This document shows, piece after piece, positions 35,969-47,929 of a stretch of DNA of 64,000 bases. The DNA comes from Diadema setosum (lineage: Eukaryota; Echinodermata; Echinoidea; Diadematoida; Diadematidae), in assembly GCF_964275005.1 (NCBI RefSeq), contig NC_092701.1:8073955-8137954 (forward strand), given 5' to 3'. Position numbers and translations under genes: made by a program. Positions within the stretch are counted from its first letter, which is position 1, and each line of letters starts with the position of its first letter. The notes under the pieces were generated by a model. The model did not search any database and was not told where the DNA came from. It worked only from the letters and a program-made list of their open reading frames with translations.

Positions 35969-38900
35969 ATGGCTCCTCAAGTAGTACTCGTGACTGGATG
36001 TTCGTCAGGTATCGGGCTCTCTACGGCTCGACGTCTCGCACAAGACCCCGATCAACGCTACCTCGTCATCGCTACCGTCATTGCCATTGCAGAAAAGGTA
36101 GAGTTAGTTGCCGCCGTTGGAGACGCTATTGATAAGACAATCTTCATCAAGGAGATGGACATCACCAAGGATGAAGACATCACACGAGTAGTTGATGACG
36201 TCATTAAAACTCACGGACGCATCGATATTCTAAGTGAGTACTCTCTTGTCCTAGTAGTTTATGTCACTACAGGATCAGTTTACCCTCAAACTGAGGTCAA
36301 CTGAGACCTGTAGTTTACAGGTTATAGTCTTTGTCGCCAGGAAATTTACAAACAAAAATCAAAGGTTTTACTTTCATCACTGCTTTGGTATTCTACTGTT
36401 GGTTTTGCTGCTAAAAACCCGGGTTGTTCCTCTTATTCTATATAGTGGAATGCACTTTAAATATTCAAAGCTTTAAATTATTTTACTTCTTAGCTGATTC
36501 CCCCCATAAGCAGCACGCTATTATACTCTAGTTTAAGTTTCAGGGTTTTTCTGAAAAAATTTCTGATATGTGCAGATATGACCCATTTATCTGCAGATTT
36601 AGGAATGTAGTAGTGTTTTGTAATAAACAAACTATGACAGATCAACCAGTACTTGGGCGCTATATCAGAACCTCAAAAGTGACATTCGCGTAACCCCTCA
36701 TTGAAAGTGTGATTTTGACATCCTGTTTTGGATTTCACCCTGTTTACAATTATAAAGTCAAATGATGTCGAATTGAACACTTACTGAATTAGGATCATAA
36801 AACATTCTTCCAGTCATTCCAATCGAGAAGGAATCATGACAGCATGCAGCTGACTAACGCTTGTGAAAGTGTACTTTTCTCTACTTTTTTTTTTTTAACC
36901 CCCAATCACATGTGGCTCTTTTAAATCACCCTTGGAATTTGGCGCTGCTTTTTTTTTTCTTTCTATCAGCATCGAATCCTGTCCATCAAAATGTTTGTTT
37001 GTGACCATCAAAACGATTGTTTCTGACCTTCAAATGTCTGTCCATCTTTAAGTTCAAAGCCCAAATACTGTTGATCAACGATAATCAAGTTTAATTTGTT
37101 AGTGTTGTGGTGTATCTATTCGAAAGCAAGCTCAATTTGTACGTTGGAAGATCATAATGGCGTTATCTAAGGTATACCCGAAATTTGTTGTTGAGTTTTG
37201 TGGACAAGGATGATTGAAAAGGTTTTGCCGTTGATAGGATAATGGAGATGTTTATCTTGTTCTCACTCATTGATCTTTTCTCAGTAAACATAGCAGGAGT
37301 TCATACCCTTGGCGTCCCAGAGCGAGTGTCACGTGCCAGGATGGAGAGCATCTTCAATCTTAACACTATCGGCACAATTCGACTCACTCAGGCGGTACTT
37401 CCTCAAATGAAGCAGAGGAAAACGGGAAAAATCATCAATGTGTCGAGTTTGGCTGGAAAGCAAGGTACAAGAATAAAGTTTCGTGTATGAATTATTGTTG
37501 CCAAAGTACTTCATTCCGAACCATAGCCGTCTTTGGAGAAATTATGCAAATTTTTTGAAAAACCAGAAATAATATCTGGACGAAGATCTGGAACTTCTTG
37601 TAGGTGTGTAATCATGCATCAATTCACATACTCTCTACGGCAGAATTCGGTAGGCATTTGAATGCAAATGTGACATTTTGAATCGAATGCGGTATTTTGC
37701 GGGCATTTTGTGGAGTTGTTGCAATAAAGCAAAGCATGGGTTAGCATATGTCTGGCAAGGCTTCGGCAAAAGTGTTGTTTCCGTAATTCATTATTACTCG
37801 TCAATTTGTAGAAATCCTGTGTTGAAGATTGACGGAACACAGCAATGTGTTATACCATTTCTCAGGCATCACAAAGTGAAATAACAGTCATGAAATAAAA
37901 TCCTTACTTTTACATACATTCTACGGAACAATTCGAAATGGATTCGGTCAACAGATTGGTGGTTGAATCACCAGCATTTGATACAACGCAACGAGCTTGG
38001 AGATGCTCAATTTCAATCTGTGAATACTTTAGAGAGTAAATAGGCGAAGAGGCTGTTGTTGGGCGCTTGGCAGCAGTTATTCCTGTAACAAAATTGTTGA
38101 AACTAAAGTAAGATTTTAGTCCATAGTTCAGTACTTCCCTTAAGATATCGACATCTCCAAAATGTCCCAGTGGTTTCATTATCGCCCTAGTTCAGTAAAG
38201 GTCAATTTTCGCAAATATCCCAAACCTCGAAAAGTTTACGTTTCTATTAGGTATTTACACATGTTATACACGCGACACCACAAAATATTTATCGATCAAA
38301 CAGACGTCTGAGCAAAATACGTGATAATGATCAAATATCCTCTCTATTGTGTAATGCATGAAAAACATTGGAAATGTTAGATGGATAATTATTTGTGACC
38401 TAAATTTGGAGGTTTTCTAATGACAGGTAGACACATTCATCACTTACAGTCAATATGATGTATTATTATATGTATATAATGTATTGTATGCGCTGGCAAT
38501 GCTTATCGAATTACAGGATGGCCCTACTCCGACATCTACAGCGCCTCCAAGTTTGCTGTTGAAGGATTCTTTGAATCACTGCTCTCCACTGTCAAGTCAT
38601 TCAACATCAGGTTTGTAGTATGGTATAGCACTGATTTGCCCTGGCACTTTGTTTTACACTATTAGTAGGGAATTAACCTTAAGTATATGTATGAATTTGT
38701 AAATTCATGTAATTCAAGGATTGCAGAAATTTAAGTCAAAATTTACACATACAACAGCTTGATGAAAATTGATGGTCCATTAAAAAGTTCTGATTTTCTA
38801 AAGCTATGAGTAAATCTAAAGCCGCCGTAAAGAAGGTTATAAAAGTTCCTGGTGTCACAATTAAATAACAATGTAAAGAAAACAAAGACAGAATTTCATT

Positions 38901-39869
38901 TCTTTAAATCTCAAGTACTCGATTTTTTTCTACTTACTGGTGACGTATGCTATGGGATATGTTCCTCCTATTTCCTGAAAGATATTAGTAAATTGTGTTG
39001 TCATTATCCTAGGAACATGCGTAAATTACCTGGGTGACATCAGGAATTGTTCTTCATTTTTGTACATGTAGTCCTAATCTTATCAGGACATGATGGCACA
39101 TGGATTACTGAAATATATTTTTTAAGATTATATTTTTGAATTGACTACCGATTTTCCTCCAGTTTCACGAATTTGTAGTACTTACATCGCTGCATTCAGT
39201 AAATCAAAATGTATATTGAGGATATATTCCCGATTATGGAGAAAGTACAGATTTGGTTTGGAAAGGTCTGCATTCTTTTCTCTTATTTCATAATTATAGT
39301 GAGAAAAATTTAGTACCAATATTGATGAATATGCAATCTAATCGAGGATTCCAGATTCCAAATTGGTTTCAATTTTGTTTCTCTTGGATCTATGGACTAA
39401 CACGAAATACTCTCGTAGCTTTGTCACTCAGTATTGTTTTGCACATTTTATGTATAGTAATGTGTCTGTCCTTGATGACATACGGATAGTGATAGCGTGC
39501 TTAGTTTGAAATGTATGTTTTGTGGATTTTGCTCTGTATAGGGTGTGCATGATTGAACCTACTCTGGTAAAGACAAGAATGTTGCAGTCGGGTTGGTCTG
39601 AACGCAATGCTCTGATGAGTGATGATACTATTCAAGAAATCGACAAACGTCAACTAAGATTACTTTGCGAAGTAGTGTCAGGGCTCCCCATCCTTTCAGA
39701 AGACGACGTGGTCGACGTCTTGATGACCAAATGCGTTGAGGTCGACGACCCTATATTCAGGCACCTGATTGTTCCCTCTAAGACCAAGGAGGACCTGGAA
39801 GAAGTCGTTGCCGACCTGACGGGAGAAAAATCCATCGCCGCAGTGCGAAAGTTGATTGGGGCTGTGTAG
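35969..39869 (+). CDS. SDR copy 3: RDH8/17-beta-HSD1-like dehydrogenase (4 coding exons)
   Basis: Third intact paralogue. Exons: 35969-36233, 37285-37464, 38517-38610, 39542-39869, 288 aa, all GT-AG and with the same phases as copies 1 and 2. TGCSSGIG (9-16), D64, NIAG (90-93), N115, S143, Y156 and K160 (YSASK) are present. The first coding exon differs from copy 1 at only about 3 of 88 residues and about 11 of 265 bases, although the genes are in opposite orientation and their last exons are far more diverged. Exon 4 begins with GWPYSDIY where the others have GMPYGDFY, next to the catalytic Tyr, which could alter substrate fit. The 5' region carries two later insertions (34123-34628 and 35053-35644). 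An in-frame ATG at 35960 would add three residues. Confidence 0.9.
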
Positions 39870-40169
39870 ATCACTGTTTAACTACAGAAGCTTTTTGATA
39901 TCAAAGCATCTCTATTCAGTTTACCTCAGAAATTTCGTTATAAGAAAGTATAAATTGAGGTCCCAAAATTATTGTCATATAATGTCTATGATACAAAATG
40001 CTCGTGTAGAGAACACAGTTTTGAGCGAAATTTTCGTTATATCAAAATACGGGTTGCTTACAAAATACAAAGCGAAACAAGCACTTACAGAGCGTTTCTT
40101 GTGTGGGTGGACGCTTCGCATCACTCTGCGTTCGCTCCCTGTGTCACGCACTGTTTCTGAGGAGAAGTT

Positions 40170-40840
40170 GCATTATTATGATGCGTTAATCCGAAATGAA
40201 ATACGGTGCGTTGTTCCAAAGATTCAGTATTATATACGAAACATACGAATTCCTACCAAGATGTTCGTTAATCCGAACAGTTATGCTTGATATTACATAC
40301 ATTGTGGTGTTATTCCAAATGTTCATTATTCCTTAGGTTCGGCAATCCGACAATGAAATTAGGTTCTTATTACGAAGGTTCGTTAGTCCGGAAAGGAAAG
40401 GAATCTACGTTATGTTCAATGTTCGTTAATCGAAACATGGAATAAGGTTCGTCGCTATTTCAAACGCGAAAAAGGGTGAATACACTAACAACACTTTTGA
40501 ATCACAAACATTATATCGCATTCGGATATCATAAGCGAACGTTCAAAACAATTTAATCTTTCTCACTTTTTTGTATTGGTAAACCTTCGGAATAACGATC
40601 CTGTTACCTTTTTCGGATTAACAAGCCTTAGGAATAAGGAATTTTATCCAACTTCTGGAATTACCAAATTTCGGAAAAACGAATCTTTGAAAGAATAACG
40701 CTTCTAGATAACAATTTTTGTTCCATTTCTGGATTAACGAACCTTTTGAATAACGAATCCCAGTAATGGCGAAAATGCAGAATAAGCTAGAGCCTTCGGA
40801 ATGACGAACGTTAGTAATAATGACCCTAACCCGATTCCTA
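40170..40840. mobile_element. Foldback element built of TTCGTTATTCCGAA repeats
   Basis: The left part has repeated GTTCGTTAATCCGAA variants; the right part has the inverse, TTCGGAATAACGAAC. Together they could fold into a long imperfect hairpin with a centre near 40500-40560. It lies about 300 bp past the stop of SDR copy 3. A partial relative is at 31365-31600. Confidence 0.65.
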
Positions 40841-41204
40841 AATCATCACTTTCATGTGTCTTCAAACCGGCAATTCAAAGTACGAAAAAGTTTATGCTCT
40901 CTTTTAAATGTGAACTTTTAAACAATATTAATTTGACATAGCTTTCCAGCCTATTGTGGATATAATAGATATCAAGCAATAAACCTATGGTTTGCCCGTT
41001 TTCAACATTTATACACTGTATTTGTTTGGTTTTGTGAAATTTCGTAATAACGAATGAAAACTGCCGATCCCAAGGGTTTCGTTACAACGGGAGTGCACTG
41101 TTATAATGATGATGGTGATAATAATAATAACAATGATGATATAATAAGAAATGACATCAATAAAACGAAGTCTTATCAACTCTAAAGTGTTCGGGCCCAT
41201 GCAT

Positions 41205-42440
41205 TATTGTAGTCAAATATCATATTCTGTGCCTATTTTAACTTCATTTCTCCCCTTTTCAAGGTAGAAAACAAGAACCCAAGAACAGAAACTGAATGAT
41301 TATTTCTCAAGTATAAGGAACCTTCCCAATTGGAATAAAACAGATTTTCAAAGATTTCACTTGATCGTCACTGAACAAGGGCCTTCCATGTCATAGACGA
41401 TTTTCTAATGTTTTGAACAACTAATTCAACAAAATATTATCTTTATCATATTTTATCGAGTACTCGTGTAAATTCTTGTGTTTTCTCTCAAGAGGTCTTA
41501 CTGTCTACTGATGATTCGATCGACATCATCTCCTATGTTTCTCTACTAAAATTCATCACTACATTTCAAACCATGAGAGCCGACACGGCTGTGGACGTGA
41601 ATGTATGGCACGGAGGTGCCACACGATGTTCAGCCACCTGGTGATACGTGGTCCCAGCTCCCAGCACAAGGGATCAAGAAGGTACCGATCGAGCCAAGTC
41701 AGCGGTGACCCGACGGGGGAAACGCTGATTGTAGCTCAGCGCAAAGGCAAAACTTGGTTTCTGATCAATGTAGATTATGATATGATAAGTCTTGTATATA
41801 ATATTAATATCCAACTCGACAATCGAATGAATTCCATCTTCCCGTATTCATAAAATTCGTCTATACTGGATCTAAACTTGGGAATACCCTGTATAAAAGT
41901 TTGAAATAAGCTTTTGAATACATCTAAATATATGTTTTGTTTGATTGTTTGTTTGATTGTTTTTGGGGGTGTTTTTTTTTTTCCGAAGGAGGTATTGCAA
42001 CTATGTTTTGCCCCAGTTTACTATGGAATCATGGTTAAGCGCAGTAATATGCAATCTCCTTTCATGATACATTCTTCATGTATTTCTGCGCCTATTGCAA
42101 TATTCTGATAACCCAATTATTTAAGCAAGCGTCAGTCATTTCGATGTTTTATGTAACTCCTATTCTCCCAAGACAAACGTCGCAGAAACACTGGCTGGTT
42201 TTTGTTTTTGTACTTGGTGGTGTGAGTGGACAGCAATTTGAGTAGCATAATAACTGCAATCCCAGTATGCATCATTATTTATTGCTTTGTCTCGTTCGTT
42301 ATTGTTTCTTTTTATTTTTACAGATCCTGCAGCTGCACCTCTTTCTATGTTCTCTTCTGTCATTACAAGGTTAAACCTACCTGTTCTTCACTCATGCCAT
42401 GTACTGTTTTATTGAACCTCTATTTCTTGCTCGGTTCTGA
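41205..42440. other. Non-coding 3' flank of SDR copy 3
   Basis: Part of it (about 41470-41650) aligns to the copy 2 flank on both sides of the hAT-like element and supplies its empty site; both include 'atgttcagccacctg'. The small open frame at 41605-41853 has no recognised domain. Confidence 0.5.
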
Positions 42441-42448
42441 ATATAGTA

Positions 42449-44672
42449 TTGTTCAAAATGGCTATTGATGGACATTTTATAGCGTACTTACCAGATCAAA
42501 TAAATGATAATGCTGATGATGTGACTGATACAGATATAGAGACGGATTTGAGTGTTACTTTTAATTTCAAAGCACAAGATTTAGATCATCCTTTTGATGA
42601 AAATGATGTTTCTAATTTGCCATCTTGTTCTGTATATTATACAGAGAATCAAATTACTGATAGGATCGGTAATAACAAAGAAAGTTTTTCTATGTGTCAT
42701 TTCAATGTAAGGAGCATTTCTTTAAAAAAAAAATTGATGCATTTTTATCTTTTTTGGAGAAATGTTTATTATCATTGTCCTGTAATAAGTTTAAGTGAAA
42801 TGTGGCTCACTCATGTTTCTTACTCTATATTATTGATTTTATTACAAACAAAAGAAACAATAAGAAAGGAGATAGGGTTGCAACTGCTATGTTTAAAGTG
42901 AGCTAGCGTCAGCAGATGGGAGTATTGTTTTTAATGAAGATGAAGTGAATAAAGTCTTTCAGTATTTTTTTTTTATTTGATTAATACTTTATATCATGAT
43001 TCAGTTATTTTGAAGGGGAAAAAATGTAAGAAAGTCCCTAGGCAGCCATGGTTAAATGAGTCTTTGTTGAAAAGGTGTTTTATCCAAGCATAAAAAGAAT
43101 CCAAGAGTTCTTGTGTTAGATATAAAATATCTTGTTAAGTGTTTTGCGTTTTTAAAGAGAAGGAATAATTCATTAAGGAATTCGATAAGTGTTATAAGAA
43201 TATTAAAGCGACATGGAGAGTAATTATCAATGTTTTAAATAAGGGGAATTCTAAGATTATTAAGAAAATGAAAATAAGTAATGATAATGAAAAAGATAAT
43301 CAAATTATAGCTGAAGAATTTAATAATCATTTTGTAAATATAGGTCCTGATTAGGTGAAAGATATTCCGCCCCCACCAAAGCTATTTCATACTTTTCTGC
43401 ATGATTCAATCCCTGAATCGTTATTTTAGACAAAAAGAAATGAACAGGAAGTGAAGAATATAATAGATAAATTAAAACAATTAAAGGTAGCTTTGGTTTT
43501 GATGATATTTCGAATAATCTATTAAAAGATGTTGCTTTGCTAATAATTCATCCTTTGGTATATATTTTCAATTTGTCAATAGAAAGTGTTATCGTACCCT
43601 CAAAAATTGAAATAGCTAATGTTATCCCGATTTTTAAAAAAGATATTGGTCTGTAATTTTCTGAAATTATAGGTCAGTATCTTTGCTCTCATCATTTTCC
43701 AAAATACTTGAAAAATATTTATAAAATAACAGCACATTTTTACCTTAAAAAAATAAAACATATGTCTTAAAAATGGATTAGGTTTTCGTGAAAACACGGA
43801 ACTTCACATGCAATGTTACATTTCATTGAAAAAATATCATTCTGCAATGGATTACAATGAACATACCGTGGTTGTTCTTCTGGACTTCTCCAAGGCCTTC
43901 GACACGATTGACCACGAAATTGTTCTCTACAAATTGAATCATTATATGATATACGTAGGAGGGCCTTGGAGTGGTTCAGAAATTAGCTGTCTAGCAGACA
44001 GCAATATGTTTATTTAAATAACAATGAGTCGTCTTTATAATATGTATATTATACATTTCATTTCATTTCATTTCACATTTTTTTTATTTTCATTTCCTAA
44101 GAGGCAAATATACATACATATATATATTTCATGCGCGATGTTCCTAACTACTAGGGCCCTTTTTTCTCTTTTATATTAATGATATAACATATTCTTCTTA
44201 CGTGAGTGGGCGATCACATGCGCATGTGTATACGTACTTGTTATTCTTTGCTATTTATTCTTCTCCATAATTCCTTTGTTGGGTACACATGACTCAGCGA
44301 TTGGTGAATGCATCAGGTTGTAACATTGTAAGATTAGTCTTAACTTGCTTTTTTTCTTGGACTTAGTGATTACTGTTTTTAATTATATAATTTAATGACA
44401 TAAGTTTTGAGTGATCCACGTATTCCAAATCTTGCTGTTTAGACTACCACTCTGTATCCGTACTTACTTTTCTGCCAACGTCTTAAAGTTCTTAGTTATT
44501 ATACCTAGTTGTACACATCTCATTACATCCTGTATATACTTTACGATTCACATTGCATTATGTTTTGTTTTGTTTTTTCACACTAATCATACAATGTGAA
44601 TGTGTACTGCATGCTTAGTATTTTGTTTCACTCTTTGTTTGGATGGAAATTTAAATAAATGAAACTGAATTA
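42449..44672 (+). mobile_element. Broken non-LTR retrotransposon (CR1/L2-like LINE)
   Basis: An endonuclease start is readable at 42449-42901 with CHFNVRSI and VISLSEMWLT, then stops and frameshifts. 43000-43420 contains fragments such as PWLNESL and a FNNHFVNIG-like linker. A reverse transcriptase piece at 43808-44017 has DFSKAFDTIDHEI and LYKLNHY. 44140-44190 resembles the GPLLF..YINDI coding stretch but is out of frame. The endonuclease C-terminus and the YxDD part of the RT are missing or unreadable. The tail TTTAAATAAATGAAACTGAA near 44650 may be the 3' end. Insertion is old; several frame breaks. Confidence 0.8.
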
Positions 44673-44925
44673 ATCTGAACTGGAAATTTTAGCCCTGAAA
44701 GCGCTCAGGAGCCAATCAGCAGCCGAAGCAGGCGGACTACAGAAAGTCAGACGATGGCGTTCGTAACCAACACACAGACTACGCGAAAATGTGAAACTTT
44801 ATATGTCCGTGTTAGGGCATACGAAGTAAACACAATTTCTACACCAAGATTTTGCCATCGCATAGGAAGAAATCCTTGAAGGCTTCCGTGGCGGTAGGAT
44901 GTTGGGTGGTATAGAAGGCTTAACT

Positions 44926-45051
44926 GTGCACCACGTATTCTTTGAGAATACTCCCTTGAGAACGGACAGAACATGCTTGCCGAAACGACGGGACTGGGTA
45001 TAGGCCCTTTTCAGGGTTAAACACATACCCTAGAAAGAATACGTGGTGCAC
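44926..45051. repeat. Short inverted-repeat element
   Basis: GTGCACCACGTATTCTTT at the left recurs inverted at the right (AAAGAATACGTGGTGCAC), 126 bp end to end. No frame. Probably a small MITE or a foldback. Confidence 0.65.
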
Positions 45052-45074
45052 CATAAAAACTGAAAACTTTATTT

Positions 45075-45485
45075 TTCTGTTTTTATAGAGGTACATGCCT
45101 GAACTTAAAATTCGGAACTCCTTCATTAAAACGTAAAAAAACAACAGCAATAACCAAACAAACAAACAAAAACACACACACAATCACATACAATTTATAC
45201 CGCATCATTCTTTGATACCTTTCTTTCCTCTATAGTTTCTGTATCTAAAAGAGGTTTGTTATATGTCATCTAGGGGTCAGCTCCTTGTTCCGGTTTCCTA
45301 GTATATCAAAGTTACACTTGGGAATGCTCGAAGGAAACACTCTAGAGTCTAATGATGACACGGTTATCATAAAACTCACTTGTTGTCTACGCGATGAATC
45401 TTCTGCAGCTATCACCCCGAGTCTCTGATCAACCATTCAGCAAAAAAATCTTGTCATCCGTGCGTTTATCATCCCTCTGTGTCCC
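45075..45485. repeat. Non-coding module, copy B
   Basis: Resembles 32110-32560, 47930-48400 and 48405-48870. Shared landmarks, in order, are a 'ttcggaactcctt'-like stretch, 'aggggtcagctc', 'ggaatgctc', 'ggttatcat' and 'tcttctgcagctatca'. A MITE follows directly at 45491. Confidence 0.6.
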
Positions 45486-45490
45486 CTTTA

Positions 45491-46052
45491 AAGGACAAGT
45501 TCACCTTCATTAACATAAGGATTGAGAGAATGTAGCAATATTAGTAGAACACATCAGTGAAAGTTTGAGGAAAATTAGATAATCGATGCAAAAGTTATGA
45601 ATTGTTGAAGTTTTTGTGCAGTCACCGCTGGATGAGAAGACTAACTGCAGTGTATGATGTCACATGTGTACAACAATATAAGGAAAATATAAAGAGAATC
45701 TCACAAAATTTCATCTTTTGAAAAAAGTACACATTCCTTTGACTCGTTACTGACATATGTTATGGGTAATGTCATTCCCATTGCCTTTAGAAAGAGGCAA
45801 GTCAAGTGCTCTTTTATTATACGAAAAAAGTGAAAATATGTTGAATTTTCTTTACATTTTCTGTATACTGTTGTACTCATATGACATCACGAGCCTCATC
45901 ACTCCTTATCCAGCGGTTCCAACACAAAAATTTTAAAAATTCATAACTTTTGCATCGATTGTCCAATTTTCCTTAAAAATTTCACTGATTTCACTACTAA
46001 TATTGCTGCATTCTCTCAATCCTTATGTTAATGAAGGTGAACTTGTCCTTTA
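45491..46052. mobile_element. 562-bp MITE with long terminal inverted repeats
   Basis: The left end AAGGACAAGTTCACCTTCAT is mirrored by the right end ATGAAGGTGAACTTGTCCTT, and pairing continues through the subterminal 'taacataaggattgagagaatg' region and further inward ('acatcagtgaaa', 'atcgatgcaaaagttatgaa'). TA flanks each side, as for Tc1/mariner-type elements. No transposase. A decayed relative is at 18740-18998. Confidence 0.88.
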
Positions 46053-46266
46053 ATAGTCATTCCAGCGTATGGCACATAATATGTGCCTTGTTGGTGGTAC
46101 CGTTTGCTGACATTTCTAGTCACCTTGACTTGGGGGGATCCACGAGGGATCGGAACCATTCGCCCGTTTTCTTGTATGGTTAGGTAGGGGGACTACGTTA
46201 CACCTTGCTCTTTGCAATATTTTAATGTATAGAGTACATGTGGTCTCAATGCTGCGTGAGTCGTGG

Positions 46267-47778
46267 GCCCGGGAAATATGCAAATGTCTTGCCAGGAAAT
46301 CTGCAAACGTTTTGCCTTGAAATGTGCAAATCTCTAAATTGCTTCAACGAGAAATGGGCAAACATGACCCCGTGAAATGTGCAAATCATTTACTTCAACA
46401 ATGTTTTTTCGGTTCCGTATGTCTGCCTGTCAGTCTGTTTATATACAAGATAACTAGAGAACGAATAAACGAATTTTTACTGAACTTGCAGGGTGTATTC
46501 AAAACGTAGGAGTAAAGAAACGATTATGTTGCGGGTTATAAGGTCAAAGGTCAAAGACAAGGAGATCATAAAGTACATAACATTATCTTAATCTCCCAAT
46601 AACTCAAAAATAGATAATCTGATTTTCACCAGGGTGTGTTCATACTGAAGTAAAAAAAAAAAAAAAAGAACCATTCGAGTTGGGGTAAAAAGGTCAATGG
46701 TCATAGGGGTCATAAAGAACATTGATATTCTTAATCTCATAATAGCTCAAGAACGGATGACAGGATTTTCGCCAAACTTTCAGGATCTGTTCATAATGAA
46801 GTAAAACCAATTCAGTTTGTGGTCATAAAGTCTAATGTCGAAGGTCATTTGGACATTAAAAAAAAGCTTCATTGAATATTAAAGCTAAAATACTATAAGC
46901 TCACTCCTTCCTTCTTTTCCATCCCTTTCCTTATTTCAACTCCATGAAAACCCAAATGACAGATTTTAGCAAGCTAGGCGATTAGTATCCCTCGGATAAT
47001 ACGATCTCAATATGTTCAGTGGGGGTCATGCCAAAGCGGGGGGGGGGGTGGGGGGGGGGTCAAATTCACCAAACTTACGGAATTGTGAAACAAATCTTCT
47101 CTAACACCACAAGACATAGAGCTTGTATAATGCCATTAGTATGTAATTTAATGCTATCAGTGCACATTTCTTGTGGCGGATCCAGGGATGCCTTCCTCGT
47201 TGCCGGGGGTGGGGGTGATGGATTGTTTTTGTTTTTGTTTTGTGAAAACCCTCTGATAGATTCTTCCCAACTTTGATAGGTATTGCATCCACAGGGTCAT
47301 ACAATCTTAATCTATAGAAAGTGGCAATATGCCCATCCTGAACAACGGGGGCCACAGGGGTCCAAAAGCCCCAAATTATGGAATTAAGAGGGAAAAAGGG
47401 CACTTCGCAAATCGAGACCAATTTTCACGTTTTCATCATATTATTTTTGTGAAAATACCCTATTCATTGTATATAATGATAATGACGGATTTTCAACAAA
47501 TTTGGCAAATCTCAATTTGTTCAATTATGTTCATGCCCAACCTTGTGATGGGAATGGGGGGGGGGGGGGAATAAGTGGTCCGAACCCCTTCCTCCCCCAT
47601 CGCCCCCCCCCCCCCCCAAGGTTCATGCCCAGTTAAACTGCCATATTTATATCATTAAAGAAAATTCACACATTTCCCCTCGGCATTTTGCACATTTACC
47701 GGCAAAATTGAACGTTTCTACATTTCCCGGCGTCATGTTTGCATATTACCCGTTGATGCGTTTTGCACATTCCCCGGC
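46267..47778. mobile_element. ~1.5-kb element with inverted GGAAATNTGCAAA subterminal repeats
   Basis: The left side has GCCCGGGAAATATGCAAATG followed by further (G)GAAATNTGCAAA units to about 46385. The right side has the inverse (TTTGCACATTTACCGG and similar) ending CGTTTTGCACATTCCCCGGC. The middle contains two or more ~150-bp direct repeats (about 46540-46850: 'ggtca..ggtcataaag...ttcatactgaagtaaaa') and G-run-flanked DNA (47038-47620). No transposase frame. Confidence 0.65.
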
Positions 47779-47929
47779 TTCACATACATCCATTTGATGT
47801 CCTGGCCGAGGGACAGAATTCCCCAAGTAACTCGTAACAGACTCGTTTCTATGGGATGTTGTATTACAAGATCTCATTTTCTTTTCTTTTTCTCATTTCT
47901 CATTTTTCCAAAACTGAAATCTTTTTTGC

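Noticed and set aside
37910-38179. 89-codon minus-strand frame within intron 3 of SDR copy 3
   Set aside because: No domain recognised and no counterpart in the paralogous intron; probably chance.
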